From Leisingera daeponensis (GTDB lineage: Bacteria; Pseudomonadota; Alphaproteobacteria; Rhodobacterales; Rhodobacteraceae): a stretch of DNA of 64,000 nucleotides. Positions 19,190 through 27,712 of the stretch are shown here, one piece after another. Below the pieces are notes generated by a model. It was given only the letters and a program-made list of their open reading frames with translations. It made no database searches and was not told the DNA's origin. The stretch spans positions 186,001 to 250,000 of the forward strand of contig NZ_JAHVJA010000002.1 in assembly GCF_019801465.1 (NCBI RefSeq), in the 5' to 3' direction. Numbering within the stretch: position 1 is the first letter of the stretch; the number at the start of each line of letters is the position of its first letter. A program made the position numbers and the translations under genes.

Positions 19190-20380
19190 TTACGCCTGCG
19201 AGGCTTCCAGCGCCGCCTTGAGGTCGGCGATCAGGTCATCAGCATCCTCCAGCCCGACCGAGAACCGCACCAGGCCGGGGGTGATGCCCAGCTCCGCCTT
19301 CAGCTCATCGCTGAGGCGCTGATGGGTGGTGGTGGCCGGATGGGTGGCGATGGATTTGGCGTCGCCCAGGTTGTTGGAGATCACCGGGATAGTCATAGCG
19401 TTCAGGAACTTGAACGCCGCTGCCTTGCCGCCCTTCAGATCCAGCGACAGCACGGTGCCGCCCTTGCCGCCCAGCTGGGTCTGCACCAGCGCGTTCTGCG
19501 CGTGGCCCTTGAGGCCCGGATAGATGGTGCGCTCCAGCGCCGGATGGCCCTCCAGCGCTTCGGCGATTTTCAAGGCGCTTTCGGCCTGCGCGTTCACCCG
19601 CAGCGACAGGGTTTCAAGCCCCTTCAGCATCACCCAGGCATTGAACGGGCTGAGCGAACCGCCGGTGTGCTTCATATAGGGTTCCAGCGTGCCGCGGATG
19701 TACTCCTTGGTGCCCAGAACCACGCCGCCCAGCGCCCGGCCCTGGCCGTCGATATGCTTGGTCGCGGAATAGATCACCACATCGGCACCCTGTGCGATGG
19801 CGTCGGAGAACACCGGGGTCGAGAACACGTTATCCACCACCACCGTGGCGCCAACCGAATGGGCGATCTCCGCAACCGCCTTGATGTCGATCACCTCCAG
19901 CGACGGGTTCGACATGCTTTCAAAGAATACCGCCTTGGTGTCCGGGCGCACAGCTGCCTTCCAAGCCTCCAGATCGGTGCCGTCGATGAACGTGACCTCG
20001 ACCCCGAAACGGCCCAGAACATCCGCCAGGATATAGTTGCAGGACCCGAACAGCGCTTTGGCCGACACGATGTGGTCACCCGCCTTCACCAGCGAGGTCA
20101 GCGCGCCGTTGACGGCGGCCATGCCCGACGCGGTTGCAAAGGCATCCTCGGCCCCCTCCAGCGCCGCGATGCGCTTTTCGAACATGTCGACCGTCGGGTT
20201 GCCGTAGCGGGCATAGATGAACTCGTCCGGGCCGGTCTCGATGAACCGCGCCTCGGCCTGCTCGGCGCTGTCGTAGACGAACCCTTGCGTCAGGAAGATC
20301 GCCTCGCTCACCTCGTTGTACTGGCTGCGGCGGGTGCCGCCATGCACCAGCTTGGTGCGGCTGTTCCAGTTGTCGCTCAT
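19190..20380 (-). CDS. metZ: O-succinylhomoserine sulfhydrylase
   Basis: 396 residues from ATG 20380 (AGGAG upstream). It is a PLP enzyme of the Cys/Met metabolism family: RYGNPTVDMFEKRIAALEGA near 60, TASGMAAV near 87, and the PLP lysine in YSATKHIDGQGRALGG (about 200-216). MetZ joins O-succinylhomoserine with sulfide to make homocysteine, bypassing cystathionine. Its leader carries a SAM-II riboswitch and a terminator (20409-20512), so expression should fall when S-adenosylmethionine is plentiful. That regulation also supports MetZ over cystathionine lyase/synthase relatives. Confidence 0.93.
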   Translation of the reverse strand: MSDNWNSRTKLVHGGTRRSQYNEVSEAIFLTQGFVYDSAEQAEARFIETGPDEFIYARYGNPTVDMFEKRIAALEGAEDAFATASGMAAVNGALTSLVKAGDHIVSAKALFGSCNYILADVLGRFGVEVTFIDGTDLEAWKAAVRPDTKAVFFESMSNPSLEVIDIKAVAEIAHSVGATVVVDNVFSTPVFSDAIAQGADVVIYSATKHIDGQGRALGGVVLGTKEYIRGTLEPYMKHTGGSLSPFNAWVMLKGLETLSLRVNAQAESALKIAEALEGHPALERTIYPGLKGHAQNALVQTQLGGKGGTVLSLDLKGGKAAAFKFLNAMTIPVISNNLGDAKSIATHPATTTHQRLSDELKAELGITPGLVRFSVGLEDADDLIADLKAALEASQA

Positions 20381-20408
20381 CTTCTGTCTCCTCGCGCCCC
20401 TAGCGCAC

Positions 20409-20441
20409 AAAAAACCCCCATTCGGCCAAGCGAAAGGGGGT
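20409..20441 (-). terminator. Intrinsic terminator in the metZ leader, after the SAM-II aptamer
   Basis: On the minus strand CCCCC-T-TTCG and CGAA-T-GGGGG form a hairpin with one T-T mismatch and loop CTTGGC, followed directly by TTTTTT. It lies between the aptamer and the metZ start, so it can act as the expression platform by ending transcription early. The coupling to SAM binding is inference. Confidence 0.75.
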
Positions 20442-20456
20442 CCTTCACGTCCTGAC

Positions 20457-20512
20457 CTCTTTAGCGGGATTGTTTAACGTGGCCCGCAATCCGGTAACAA
20501 ATCGCCACGATG
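20457..20512 (-). promoter_or_regulatory. SAM-II riboswitch (metA element) of metZ
   Basis: Read leftwards, CGTGGC pairs with GCCACG to make the first stem; the loop contains GATTTG and GGATTG, and the conserved tail GTTAAACAATCCCGCTAAA follows. GGATTG can pair with CAATCC to give the pseudoknot. These are the hallmark blocks of the alphaproteobacterial SAM-II aptamer. It lies about 75-130 bases upstream of metZ, a classic target. Ligand binding is established for the family, not tested here. Confidence 0.92.
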
Positions 20513-20653
20513 TGATGCACGGGCTTTACGCATCTTGCGGGATTCGGTCAAGCCGCCGCATCCCCCCGCGTCACACGGATGTGAGCACCGCTGCCCCTTG
20601 CCTGCCCGCGCCCCCCATGCTCCTGTGGCCGGGTTGATTGACGGAGGCGCAAG

Positions 20654-21343
20654 ATGCAGGACCCCATCCAGCTGTTCTACTGGCCCACACCCAATGGCTG
20701 GAAAATCTCCATCGCCCTGGAGGAGATGGGGCTTCCGTACGAAGTCACCCTGATCGACATTGGCAAGGGCGATCAGTTCGCGCCGGAGTTCCTGAATATC
20801 TCTCCCGGCAACAAGATGCCCGCGATCATCGACCCGGACGGGCCGGGCGGCGCGCCGGTCTCGCTGTTCGAAAGCGGCGCCATTCTGCAGTATCTCGCCC
20901 GCAAGACGGGACAGTTTTATGGCAAGGATGAGCGCGCCCGGCTCAAGGCGGATCAATGGCTGATGTGGCAGATGGGCGGCGTCGGCCCGATGGCGGGACA
21001 GGCGCATCACTTCCTGAAATACGCGCCCGAGGATCTGCCATATGCCAAGGACCGATACCGAAACGAGGTCGCCCGCCTCTACGGCGTGCTGGACCGGCAG
21101 CTGGCGGAGAATGAGTATGCGGCGGGCGCGGACTATACGATTGCCGACATGGCGATCTGGCCCTGGGCCTCGCTGTGGGAGGGCCAGCAGCAGACACTGG
21201 ACGACAAACCGCATCTGGCCCGCTGGCTGGAGAATATGTGGTCCCGCCCCGGCGTGGTGGCCGGCCGGGCGCTGCACGCGGACCTGCGCGCCGACCGGTC
21301 GGACAGCAAGGCGCAGCAGGTGATTTTCGGGCACCCCCGCTAA
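20654..21343 (+). CDS. Glutathione S-transferase family protein (YfcG/Ure2-like)
   Basis: 229 residues. The N-terminal thioredoxin-like domain begins FYWPTPNGWKISIALEEMG; Asn in TPNGWK takes the place of the usual Tyr/Ser/Cys, as in the Nu-class YfcG/Ure2p group, which reduce disulfides. LFESGAILQYLA (about 75-86) is the glutathione gamma-glutamyl contact. The C-terminal helical domain includes YTIADMAIWPW. The gene stands alone, head to head with metZ, and its promoter must overlap the region upstream of the riboswitch. The substrate is unknown. Confidence 0.85.
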   Translation: MQDPIQLFYWPTPNGWKISIALEEMGLPYEVTLIDIGKGDQFAPEFLNISPGNKMPAIIDPDGPGGAPVSLFESGAILQYLARKTGQFYGKDERARLKADQWLMWQMGGVGPMAGQAHHFLKYAPEDLPYAKDRYRNEVARLYGVLDRQLAENEYAAGADYTIADMAIWPWASLWEGQQQTLDDKPHLARWLENMWSRPGVVAGRALHADLRADRSDSKAQQVIFGHPR

Positions 21344-21448
21344 GCCTCGCAGTCGCAGCGCACCCCAGGTGCGCTGCCCGGCCCAAGGCTTTGCGCCTCA
21401 TCTGTGATGCGGTGCAAAGGCGCGGGAGCCTGCCCTGCCAGCCTCCGG

Positions 21449-22063
21449 CTACTCCGCCGGGCCTGCCTCTTCTTCCTCTTCGCCGTACTTTTGGAACAGC
21501 TGGCCCTGGAACATAAAGAAGGCGAACATCGCCACCGGCAGGCCGAAGGTCTTGAAGTAAACCCAGGTCTCGGTGCTCTGGGTGCGCCAGATTAGCTCAT
21601 TCGCCACCGCCAGACCGAAGAAGAACGCGCACAGCCGCCGGGTGAGAATCATCCAGCCCTCCTGCTTCAAGGGCATCAGCTCCTCCATCACCACCTTCAG
21701 CCAGCTCTGCCCGCGCAGCAGGCCGATTCCCAGCAATCCGCCGAACAGCAGATACAGCATCGTCGGCTTCATCTTGATGAAGCGGTCATCGTTGAACCAC
21801 ACCGACATGCCGCCGAACAGCACCACCAGCACCAGCGTGGCAAACTGCATCCGCGACAGATGGCCGGTCAGCTTCCACAGCGCCAGGGTCGAGGCCGCCA
21901 TCAGCGGGATGAACGCCGCAGTGATGACGATGAAGCCCTTGTATTCGCTGCCGCCGATCAGAAACACCTCATCCTTCAGCTTCAGGTAGCCGACGAAGAA
22001 CAGGACAATCGGGCCCAGTTCCAGCACCATCTTCAGGGTGGGGTTGATCTTCTTTCCGGCCAT
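21449..22063 (-). CDS. yciB: Inner membrane-spanning protein YciB (septation protein A)
   Basis: 204 residues from ATG 22063. Five or six hydrophobic helices are visible, with the family signatures LELGPIVLFFVGY near the start, FGGMSVWFNDDRFIKMKPTMLY (about 84-105) and ANELIWRTQSTETWVYFKTFGLP (about 155-177). YciB/IspZ proteins sit in the inner membrane and affect cell-envelope synthesis and division. The acidic tail EEEEEAG is cytoplasmic by the expected topology. The gene is 29 bases downstream of the DMT transporter, likely in one transcript, and ftsY lies close by. Confidence 0.9.
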   Translation of the reverse strand: MAGKKINPTLKMVLELGPIVLFFVGYLKLKDEVFLIGGSEYKGFIVITAAFIPLMAASTLALWKLTGHLSRMQFATLVLVVLFGGMSVWFNDDRFIKMKPTMLYLLFGGLLGIGLLRGQSWLKVVMEELMPLKQEGWMILTRRLCAFFFGLAVANELIWRTQSTETWVYFKTFGLPVAMFAFFMFQGQLFQKYGEEEEEAGPAE

Positions 22064-22092
22064 GGGGCCTCCTGTCAGTTCAGCACGCGGCC

Positions 22093-22995
22093 TCAGCCGC
22101 CCATTTCCACTATCACGGCGCCCAGCGCGATCAAAGCCATCAGCGCGATCCGCCGCGGCCCCACCGTTTCCTTCAGCACCAGCCAGCCGATCAGCGCCGC
22201 AAACACGGTCGAGGTCTCGCGCAGCACCGCCGCCTCGCCCACCTTGTCCAGCCGGGTCGCCAGCATGATCGCCCCGAATGACGCAAAGGCCACCAGCCCG
22301 CCGAAGAACCCCTTGACCATCAGCGGCCCCGGCGCCGGCGGCTCCGCCATGCCGCGCCAGCGGGCAAAGGCGATGACCGGGAACACCAGCCCGTCGATCA
22401 TGAAGAACCACGCCAGGAAGGTGAAGGGATCGGCGGTGGAACGGATGCCGTAGGCGTCATAGGTGGTGTAAAGCGCCACGAACAGCCCGGTGATCACCGC
22501 CAGCACCAGCGCAATGCCCAGCGTCTCCCGCGCGGTGACCAGGAAGATGAAGTTATAGATGGCCAGGCCGAAGATCCCGGCCAGCAGCACGCCCACGCCC
22601 AGCCACTGCGTCACCGTGAAGACCTCGCCGAACAGCCAGTAGGCGCCGATCACCGTGAACAGCGGCCCGGTGCCGCGCACCACCGGGTAGACCACAGTAT
22701 AAGCGCCCTTGGTATAGGCGAGCGCCTGAAACAGCTTGTAGAGCACATGGATCACCCAGGCCCCCAGGAAGATCAGCCACATGTGCGGCTCGGGCCAGGG
22801 CACCACGAAGAAAGCGAAGGGGGCGGCCATCACGCAGTAGGAAAAATCGATCGCCCCGCGCGACAGCCAGGGATCGTGCCGCCCCTTTTGCAGCGCGCCG
22901 AAGACCGCGTGCAGGAAGGCCGCCATCACCGCCAGGTACAGCGCCGCCTGGTGCCCGGCCGCGGTGCCCTCCAGGGAAATCAGCCATTCGCTCAT
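22093..22995 (-). CDS. DMT-superfamily (EamA-like) transporter
   Basis: 300 residues with about ten hydrophobic helices in two related halves, the EamA pattern. PVVRGTGPLFTVIGAYWLFGE in the first half and LRETSTVFAALIGWLVLKE in the second are the matching pore-side segments with the usual Pro/Gly-rich turn and final Glu. Such proteins export amino acids or other metabolites across the inner membrane. Substrate unknown. It is followed closely by yciB on the same strand. Confidence 0.85.
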   Translation of the reverse strand: MSEWLISLEGTAAGHQAALYLAVMAAFLHAVFGALQKGRHDPWLSRGAIDFSYCVMAAPFAFFVVPWPEPHMWLIFLGAWVIHVLYKLFQALAYTKGAYTVVYPVVRGTGPLFTVIGAYWLFGEVFTVTQWLGVGVLLAGIFGLAIYNFIFLVTARETLGIALVLAVITGLFVALYTTYDAYGIRSTADPFTFLAWFFMIDGLVFPVIAFARWRGMAEPPAPGPLMVKGFFGGLVAFASFGAIMLATRLDKVGEAAVLRETSTVFAALIGWLVLKETVGPRRIALMALIALGAVIVEMGG

Positions 22996-23046
22996 GCCGG
23001 ATTTCCTGTTGGCCGGCGGGGCGGAAATCCCTTAACGTCCGGGAGC

Positions 23047-23541
23047 ATGGAAGGCATAATCGACAGTTTGAGACTGGATATCGCGAACGGGTTCGGCGGG
23101 GTGCAGCCCTCGGTCGCGGCGCTGCGGCTGGTCGCGGCGCTGCTGCTGGCCGGGATGATCGGGTTCGAACGGGAGGTGCGCGACAAGCCGGCAGGGCTGC
23201 GCACCCACATGCTGGTGTCCGTGGCCGCCTGCCTGTTCATGCTGATCAGCCAGCAGCTGGCGGCAACGCCCTTCATGAATTCCGGCGACGCGCTGCGGGT
23301 TGACCCCCTGCGCCTGATCGAGGCGGTCACCGCCGGCGTCGCCTTCCTGGCTGCCGGGCTGATCTTTGCCTCCGGCGGCGAAGTGCGCAACGTCACCACC
23401 GGGGCGTCGCTGTGGCTGACCGGCGCCACCGGTCTCAGCTGCGGCAGCGGCGAGATCGCCATGGCGGCACTGGCCACCGTGCTTGTGCTCTCGGTGCTGA
23501 TCCTGCTGCGGCTGCTGGAGCGCTGGATGGGCACCCGGTAA
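23047..23541 (+). CDS. MgtC/SapB-family membrane protein
   Basis: 164 residues from ATG 23047 with GGGAG just upstream. The family core is clear: RLVAALLLAGMIGFEREVRDKPAGLRTHMLV (about 28-58, with the GxEREVRDKPAGLRTH block), then GVAFLAAGLIF and TTGASLWLTGATGL. Four to five membrane helices are seen. It is short, lacking the C-terminal soluble domain of Salmonella MgtC, like most environmental members, which have roles in Mg2+ limitation or acid stress. It is the only plus-strand gene between the DMT transporter and ftsY, and converges on ftsY. Confidence 0.85.
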   Translation: MEGIIDSLRLDIANGFGGVQPSVAALRLVAALLLAGMIGFEREVRDKPAGLRTHMLVSVAACLFMLISQQLAATPFMNSGDALRVDPLRLIEAVTAGVAFLAAGLIFASGGEVRNVTTGASLWLTGATGLSCGSGEIAMAALATVLVLSVLILLRLLERWMGTR

Positions 23542-23554
23542 CCAGGCCTATCGC

Positions 23555-24751
23555 TCATCCGGCCTCGAGCCCGGTCAGCGCGGCGGCAAACTCTTCCGGG
23601 TCGAAAGGCGCCAGATCGTCGATCTGCTCGCCCACGCCGATGGCGTGGATCGGCAGGCCGAACTTGTCCGCCAGCGCAACCAGCACGCCGCCCTTGGCGG
23701 TGCCGTCCAGCTTGGTCATCACCAGCCCGGACACATCCGCCAGCTGCTGGAAGGTGCCGACCTGGCTCAGCGCGTTCTGGCCGGTGGTGGCGTCCAGCAC
23801 CAGCAGCGTGTTGTGCGGCGCGGTCTCGTCCTTCTTGCGGATCACCCGGACGATCTTGGCCAGCTCCTCCATCAGGTCGGCGCGGTTCTGCAGCCGGCCC
23901 GCGGTGTCGATCATCAGCAGGTCGGCGCCTTCTTCCTGGGCCTTGGTCATGGCGTCGAACGCCAGCGAGGCCGGATCGGAGCCTTCAGGTGCCGTCAGAA
24001 CCGGCACGCCGGCGCGGTCGCCCCAGACCTGCAATTGCTCCACCGCGGCGGCGCGGAAGGTATCGCCCGCGGCAATCACCACCTTCTTGCCGGCACCTTT
24101 GAACTGGCTCGCCAGCTTGCCGATGGTGGTGGTCTTGCCGGAGCCGTTGACGCCGACAACCAGCACCACCTGCGGCCGTTTCGCATAGATCGGCAACGGC
24201 TTCGCCACCGGCTCCATGATGCGCGCGACTTCCTGCGCCAGCAGCTCCTTGATCTCGCGGCTGGAGACCTTCTTGCCCATCCGCCCCTCGGCCAGGTTGG
24301 CAGTCACCCGCAGCGCGGTGTCCACCCCCATGTCGGCGGCGATCAGCAGTTCTTCCAGCTGCTCCAGCATGTCGTCATCCAGCGCCCGGCGCGGCTCAGC
24401 CGCCGCGGTGCGGCCCATCAGGCGGCCCAAAAGGCCCGGCGATTTCTTCTCCGGCTCCGGCGCAGGCTGCGGTGCGGGGGCCGGCCCGGGCGCTGGCTCA
24501 AGTTCGGGCTCAGGTTCGGGCGCGGGCTCCGGCTCTGCAACAGGGTCCGGCTGCGGCACAGGCTGCGGAACCGGCGCCGGGGCGGGCTGCTCCGCAGTCA
24601 CCGCAGGGGACTCTGCCAAAGCCTCAGCATGGGTCTCTGCGGTCTCCGCCGCACCGCTCTCAGCCCCCTCCTCGACAATCGCATCGAGCCCCTGCTCGAG
24701 CTTGGAGGAGGATTTGAACAGCCGCTCCTTGAGCTTTGAGAAAAACGCCAT
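23555..24751 (-). CDS. ftsY: Signal recognition particle receptor FtsY
   Basis: 398 residues from ATG 24751. The N-terminal A-domain (about 35-105) is Pro/Glu/Ala-rich with many P-E repeats, as is usual and poorly conserved. The N-domain follows (LEELLIAADMGVDTALRV), then the G-domain with VGVNGSGKTTTIGKLA (about 200-215), AAGDTFRAAA, IDTAGRLQN and MTKLDGTAKGG. FtsY docks ribosome-SRP complexes at the inner membrane for co-translational insertion; its GTPase acts with Ffh. Confidence 0.96.
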   Translation of the reverse strand: MAFFSKLKERLFKSSSKLEQGLDAIVEEGAESGAAETAETHAEALAESPAVTAEQPAPAPVPQPVPQPDPVAEPEPAPEPEPELEPAPGPAPAPQPAPEPEKKSPGLLGRLMGRTAAAEPRRALDDDMLEQLEELLIAADMGVDTALRVTANLAEGRMGKKVSSREIKELLAQEVARIMEPVAKPLPIYAKRPQVVLVVGVNGSGKTTTIGKLASQFKGAGKKVVIAAGDTFRAAAVEQLQVWGDRAGVPVLTAPEGSDPASLAFDAMTKAQEEGADLLMIDTAGRLQNRADLMEELAKIVRVIRKKDETAPHNTLLVLDATTGQNALSQVGTFQQLADVSGLVMTKLDGTAKGGVLVALADKFGLPIHAIGVGEQIDDLAPFDPEEFAAALTGLEAG

Positions 24752-24828
24752 CTTGGTCTCCGCAAAAGGGTCTGCACACCACCTAATGCGGATTGAGCCG
24801 GAGTGCAAAGCGCAACGCGCCTCTGAAA

Positions 24829-25470
24829 TCAGGAAAATGCCGCCAGAAAGCCCGCTTGCGCCCCCCAGTAAAGCGGCCAGACCGCATAAGGCGCGACCCG
24901 GCGCAACGGGTGATCCGCAGGCAGGACGAAGGTTTCCGCCGCCAGCACCGCGTCCGACAGCATGAAGGCGCAGGCCGCGGCAAAGGCCCAGCTGCCGGCC
25001 GGCAGCGTCAGCGCCGCCGCCCCCATGCCGAGAATAATCGGGATATACCCCAGCACTGGCCCTTTGAGCGCGCCCGCCCGCGGCGCCAGGATGCGGGCCA
25101 TCACCAGCCCCAGCAGCAGCAGCACCGCCGCAACAGCCACCCCCGGCATCTGCAGCAGACGCGCCGCGTCGCTGGCGTCCCGCGTCAGGAACAGCACCGC
25201 ATAGGCCAGATGCCCGGCGGCAAAGGCGCCGACGCCAGCCATGAAGGCACCCTCGCCGTCGCGCGACAAGAACAGATCGCCCAGCGCGCACAGGGCCAGC
25301 GCCAGGGCCAGCAGCAGGGGCGCGCCCGCCAGCAGCGCCGCCAGTGCCAGCAAGGCCACAGATGCAGTCTTAAGCACGCTGCGCAGCAGCCCGGGCGGCT
25401 GCGCCGCCATGAACAGATAGAGCAGTCCGCAGGCGGCCGCGCCTGCCCAAAGTGCCGGTTCCGCCGTCAT
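24829..25470 (-). CDS. YhhN-family membrane protein (lysoplasmalogenase-like)
   Basis: 213 residues from ATG 25470, with GGGGAGA five bases upstream. Around seven hydrophobic helices are seen, with the YhhN signatures ALCALGDLFLSRDG (about 60-73), GVGAFAAGHLAYAVLF (about 78-93) and AFMLSDAVLA (about 165-174). Eukaryotic TMEM86 relatives are lysoplasmalogenases; the bacterial function is unclear. The gene lies 77 bases upstream of ftsY on the same strand and may share its transcript. Confidence 0.8.
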   Translation of the reverse strand: MTAEPALWAGAAACGLLYLFMAAQPPGLLRSVLKTASVALLALAALLAGAPLLLALALALCALGDLFLSRDGEGAFMAGVGAFAAGHLAYAVLFLTRDASDAARLLQMPGVAVAAVLLLLGLVMARILAPRAGALKGPVLGYIPIILGMGAAALTLPAGSWAFAAACAFMLSDAVLAAETFVLPADHPLRRVAPYAVWPLYWGAQAGFLAAFS

Positions 25471-25625
25471 CGCCTGTCTCCCCTTCGTTTTCCGGCACTC
25501 TGCCGCCTGCTGGCGTGTCCGGTCAAAGATGACCCCGCGGGAGCCTGCGCAGAAACCGGCGCAGCCGCCGCCGCCTGGCGACGCAGCGCTTGGAGCCGGA
25601 CCCGGTCCTGAGGCACAATGGCACC

Positions 25626-26021
25626 ATGCGCACATTGATGATTCTCCTGCTGGCAGCCCTGCCCGCCCCGCTGGCGGCCGGCGAGCCGCTGAGTGCCCGC
25701 GAGTTCGACCGCTACACCCAGGGCCGCACGCTGTTCTACGGCTTCGGCGGCGCCATGTACGGGGTCGAACGCTACCTGCCGGACCGCCGGGTGATCTGGT
25801 CCTTCCTGGACGGCAAATGCCAGGAAGGCAGCTGGTACGAGGAGGCAGGCCGGATCTGCTTCATCTATGAAAACCGCGACGATCCGCAGTGCTGGACCTT
25901 CGAGCTGACGCCCCGCGGCCTGACCGCCCGGTTCGAGGACGACCCGGCCTCAACCGAGCTGTACGAGGCCGAGGACATCGGCGAGGAGATGCTGTGCTAC
26001 GGCCCCGACGTCGGGACCTGA
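25626..26021 (+). CDS. Small secreted protein of unknown function (DUF995-like)
   Basis: 131 residues from ATG 25626; an in-frame ATG at 25590 would place a charged stretch before the signal peptide. Residues 1-20 form a signal peptide (hydrophobic LMILLLAALPAPLAAG). The mature part has GRTLFYGFG, then YLPDRRVIWSF, and cysteines in GKCQEGSW, GRICFIYE and DDPQCWTF, a pattern I recognise from small periplasmic DUF995-type proteins. Two or more disulfides are likely. No function can be assigned; it stands alone, divergent to the YhhN gene. Confidence 0.7.
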   Translation: MRTLMILLLAALPAPLAAGEPLSAREFDRYTQGRTLFYGFGGAMYGVERYLPDRRVIWSFLDGKCQEGSWYEEAGRICFIYENRDDPQCWTFELTPRGLTARFEDDPASTELYEAEDIGEEMLCYGPDVGT

Positions 26022-26076
26022 GGCAGGCCGCAGCACATCGGGTATTTGGAACCAGAAAGAAGCCGGAAACCGGCCC

Positions 26077-27576
26077 CTAAAACAGCGAGCCCTGGCCGCC
26101 GCCGCCCTCCGCCGGCGGGTTTGGCGCAGCCTTCTGTGGCGCCTGTGCAGCGCCCCCCTCCAGATCCAGCGTGCCGTCGGCAAATTCGATCTGCAGCGCC
26201 CCAGCCTTGGCGGCAGCGGCCCTGGTGGTCAGTATCTCCTCCCCCGAGCGCACCACCGCATAGCCGCGCTCCAGCGTCGCCTTGTAGCTGAGGATCTCCA
26301 GCTGCCGCCCGGCGGCGGTCAAAGCCTGGCGCTGGCGGTCAATCCGGGCAGCCTGCGCCGCACCCAGCCGCTGCGCCAGCCGCGCCAGCGCGTCCTTCTG
26401 CGCCGCCACTTCCCGCTGGATCGGACGCAGACTCAGGCGCGACGACAGGTTCTGCAGCCGGTTCCGCCGCCCTTCTACCAGCTGGCGCAGGGTGGCAGGC
26501 CGCAAGCTGGCCGCGGTTTCACTCAGATGCACCCGCCGCCGCTGCACGCCGCTGATGAGCGCGCCGGGCAACCGGTCGGAAATCCGGTCCAGCCGCTGCC
26601 GCGGGGTCTCCAGCAAGGTGTCGGGCTTGGGCAGTGCGCGCGCCAGATCGTTCAGCCGCTGGCGGCGCAGCTGCACCGCCTGCCCCGCCGCCCGCGTCAG
26701 CCGCGCGCCCTGGTTCTCGGACCAGGCCATCAGCTCCAGCCGCACCGGCACCGCCAGCTCAGCCGCCGCGGTCGGGGTCGGTGCCCGGCGGTCGGAAACA
26801 AAGTCGATCAGCGTGGTATCTGTCTCATGCCCCACGGCTGAGATCAGCGGGATCTGCGAGGCAGCGGCCGCACGCGCCACGATTTCCTCGTTGAAGCCCC
26901 ACAAATCCTCGATCGAGCCGCCGCCGCGGGCAACGATGATCAGATCGGGCCGCGGCAGCGCGCCGCCCGGCGTCAGCCGGTTGAAGCCCTCGATGGCGCG
27001 GGCGACCTCGGGCGCGCAGTTCTGCCCCTGCACCGCCACCGGCCAGACCAGCACCTTGCGCGGGAAACGGTCGCGCAAGCGATGCAGAATATCGCGGATC
27101 ACCGCACCCGACGGCGACGTGACAACCCCGATGATCTGCGGCAGATAGGGCAGCGGTTTCTTCCGCTCCGGCGCAAACAGCCCCTCAGCCTCCAGCTGCT
27201 TCTTGCGCTTCTCCAACAGCGCCATCAGCGCGCCCTGCCCGGCAACCGCCACCTCATCGACGTTCATGTTGTATTTCGACTGCGCCCCGAAGGCCGTCAG
27301 CCGGCCGGTGACAACCACCTCCAGCCCTTCCTCCGGCACCACCGACAAGCCGCTGATCTGCCCCTTCCAGGTGGTGCAGGCCAGCACAGATCGGTCGTCC
27401 TTGATGTCATAGTAAAGATGCCCGGAGCGCGCCTTGAACACCCGCCCGACTTCGCCCCGCACCCGGATACGGCCGAAACTGCCTTCCAGTGTGCGCTTCA
27501 CCTCGCCGGAAATTTCGGAAACGGTGAATTCGGGGGCGTTCTGCCCGGGCTGCGGGTCGTCAAACAGGTCGGACAT
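26077..27576 (-). CDS. xseA: Exodeoxyribonuclease VII large subunit
   Basis: 499 residues from ATG 27576; a longer open frame upstream runs into purD on the other strand and is not coding. The N-terminal OB domain (about 15-115) carries VRGEVGRVFKARSGHLYYDIKDD. The catalytic domain has GVVTSPSGAVIRDIL (about 150), IIVARGGGSIEDLWGFNEE (about 212-230) and SAVGHETDTTLIDFVSDRRAPTPTAAAE. Long coiled-coil helices follow, and the C-terminus has LERGYAVVR. With XseB it degrades single-stranded DNA in the cytoplasm. xseB is not in the window. It is divergent from purD. Confidence 0.96.
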   Translation of the reverse strand: MSDLFDDPQPGQNAPEFTVSEISGEVKRTLEGSFGRIRVRGEVGRVFKARSGHLYYDIKDDRSVLACTTWKGQISGLSVVPEEGLEVVVTGRLTAFGAQSKYNMNVDEVAVAGQGALMALLEKRKKQLEAEGLFAPERKKPLPYLPQIIGVVTSPSGAVIRDILHRLRDRFPRKVLVWPVAVQGQNCAPEVARAIEGFNRLTPGGALPRPDLIIVARGGGSIEDLWGFNEEIVARAAAASQIPLISAVGHETDTTLIDFVSDRRAPTPTAAAELAVPVRLELMAWSENQGARLTRAAGQAVQLRRQRLNDLARALPKPDTLLETPRQRLDRISDRLPGALISGVQRRRVHLSETAASLRPATLRQLVEGRRNRLQNLSSRLSLRPIQREVAAQKDALARLAQRLGAAQAARIDRQRQALTAAGRQLEILSYKATLERGYAVVRSGEEILTTRAAAAKAGALQIEFADGTLDLEGGAAQAPQKAAPNPPAEGGGGQGSLF

Positions 27577-27712
27577 CGGGGGCTGCTCTCCTGCGGCCTT
27601 TGGCCGGTCTTGTTTTGAAGTCGCGCGCAGCATAGAACGCGCGGCAAGCAAGGCAAGCCCCGGGTCGCGGCCCGCGGGGCCATAGGGCTCAGGCAGATCG
27701 GAGAATGCGCCA

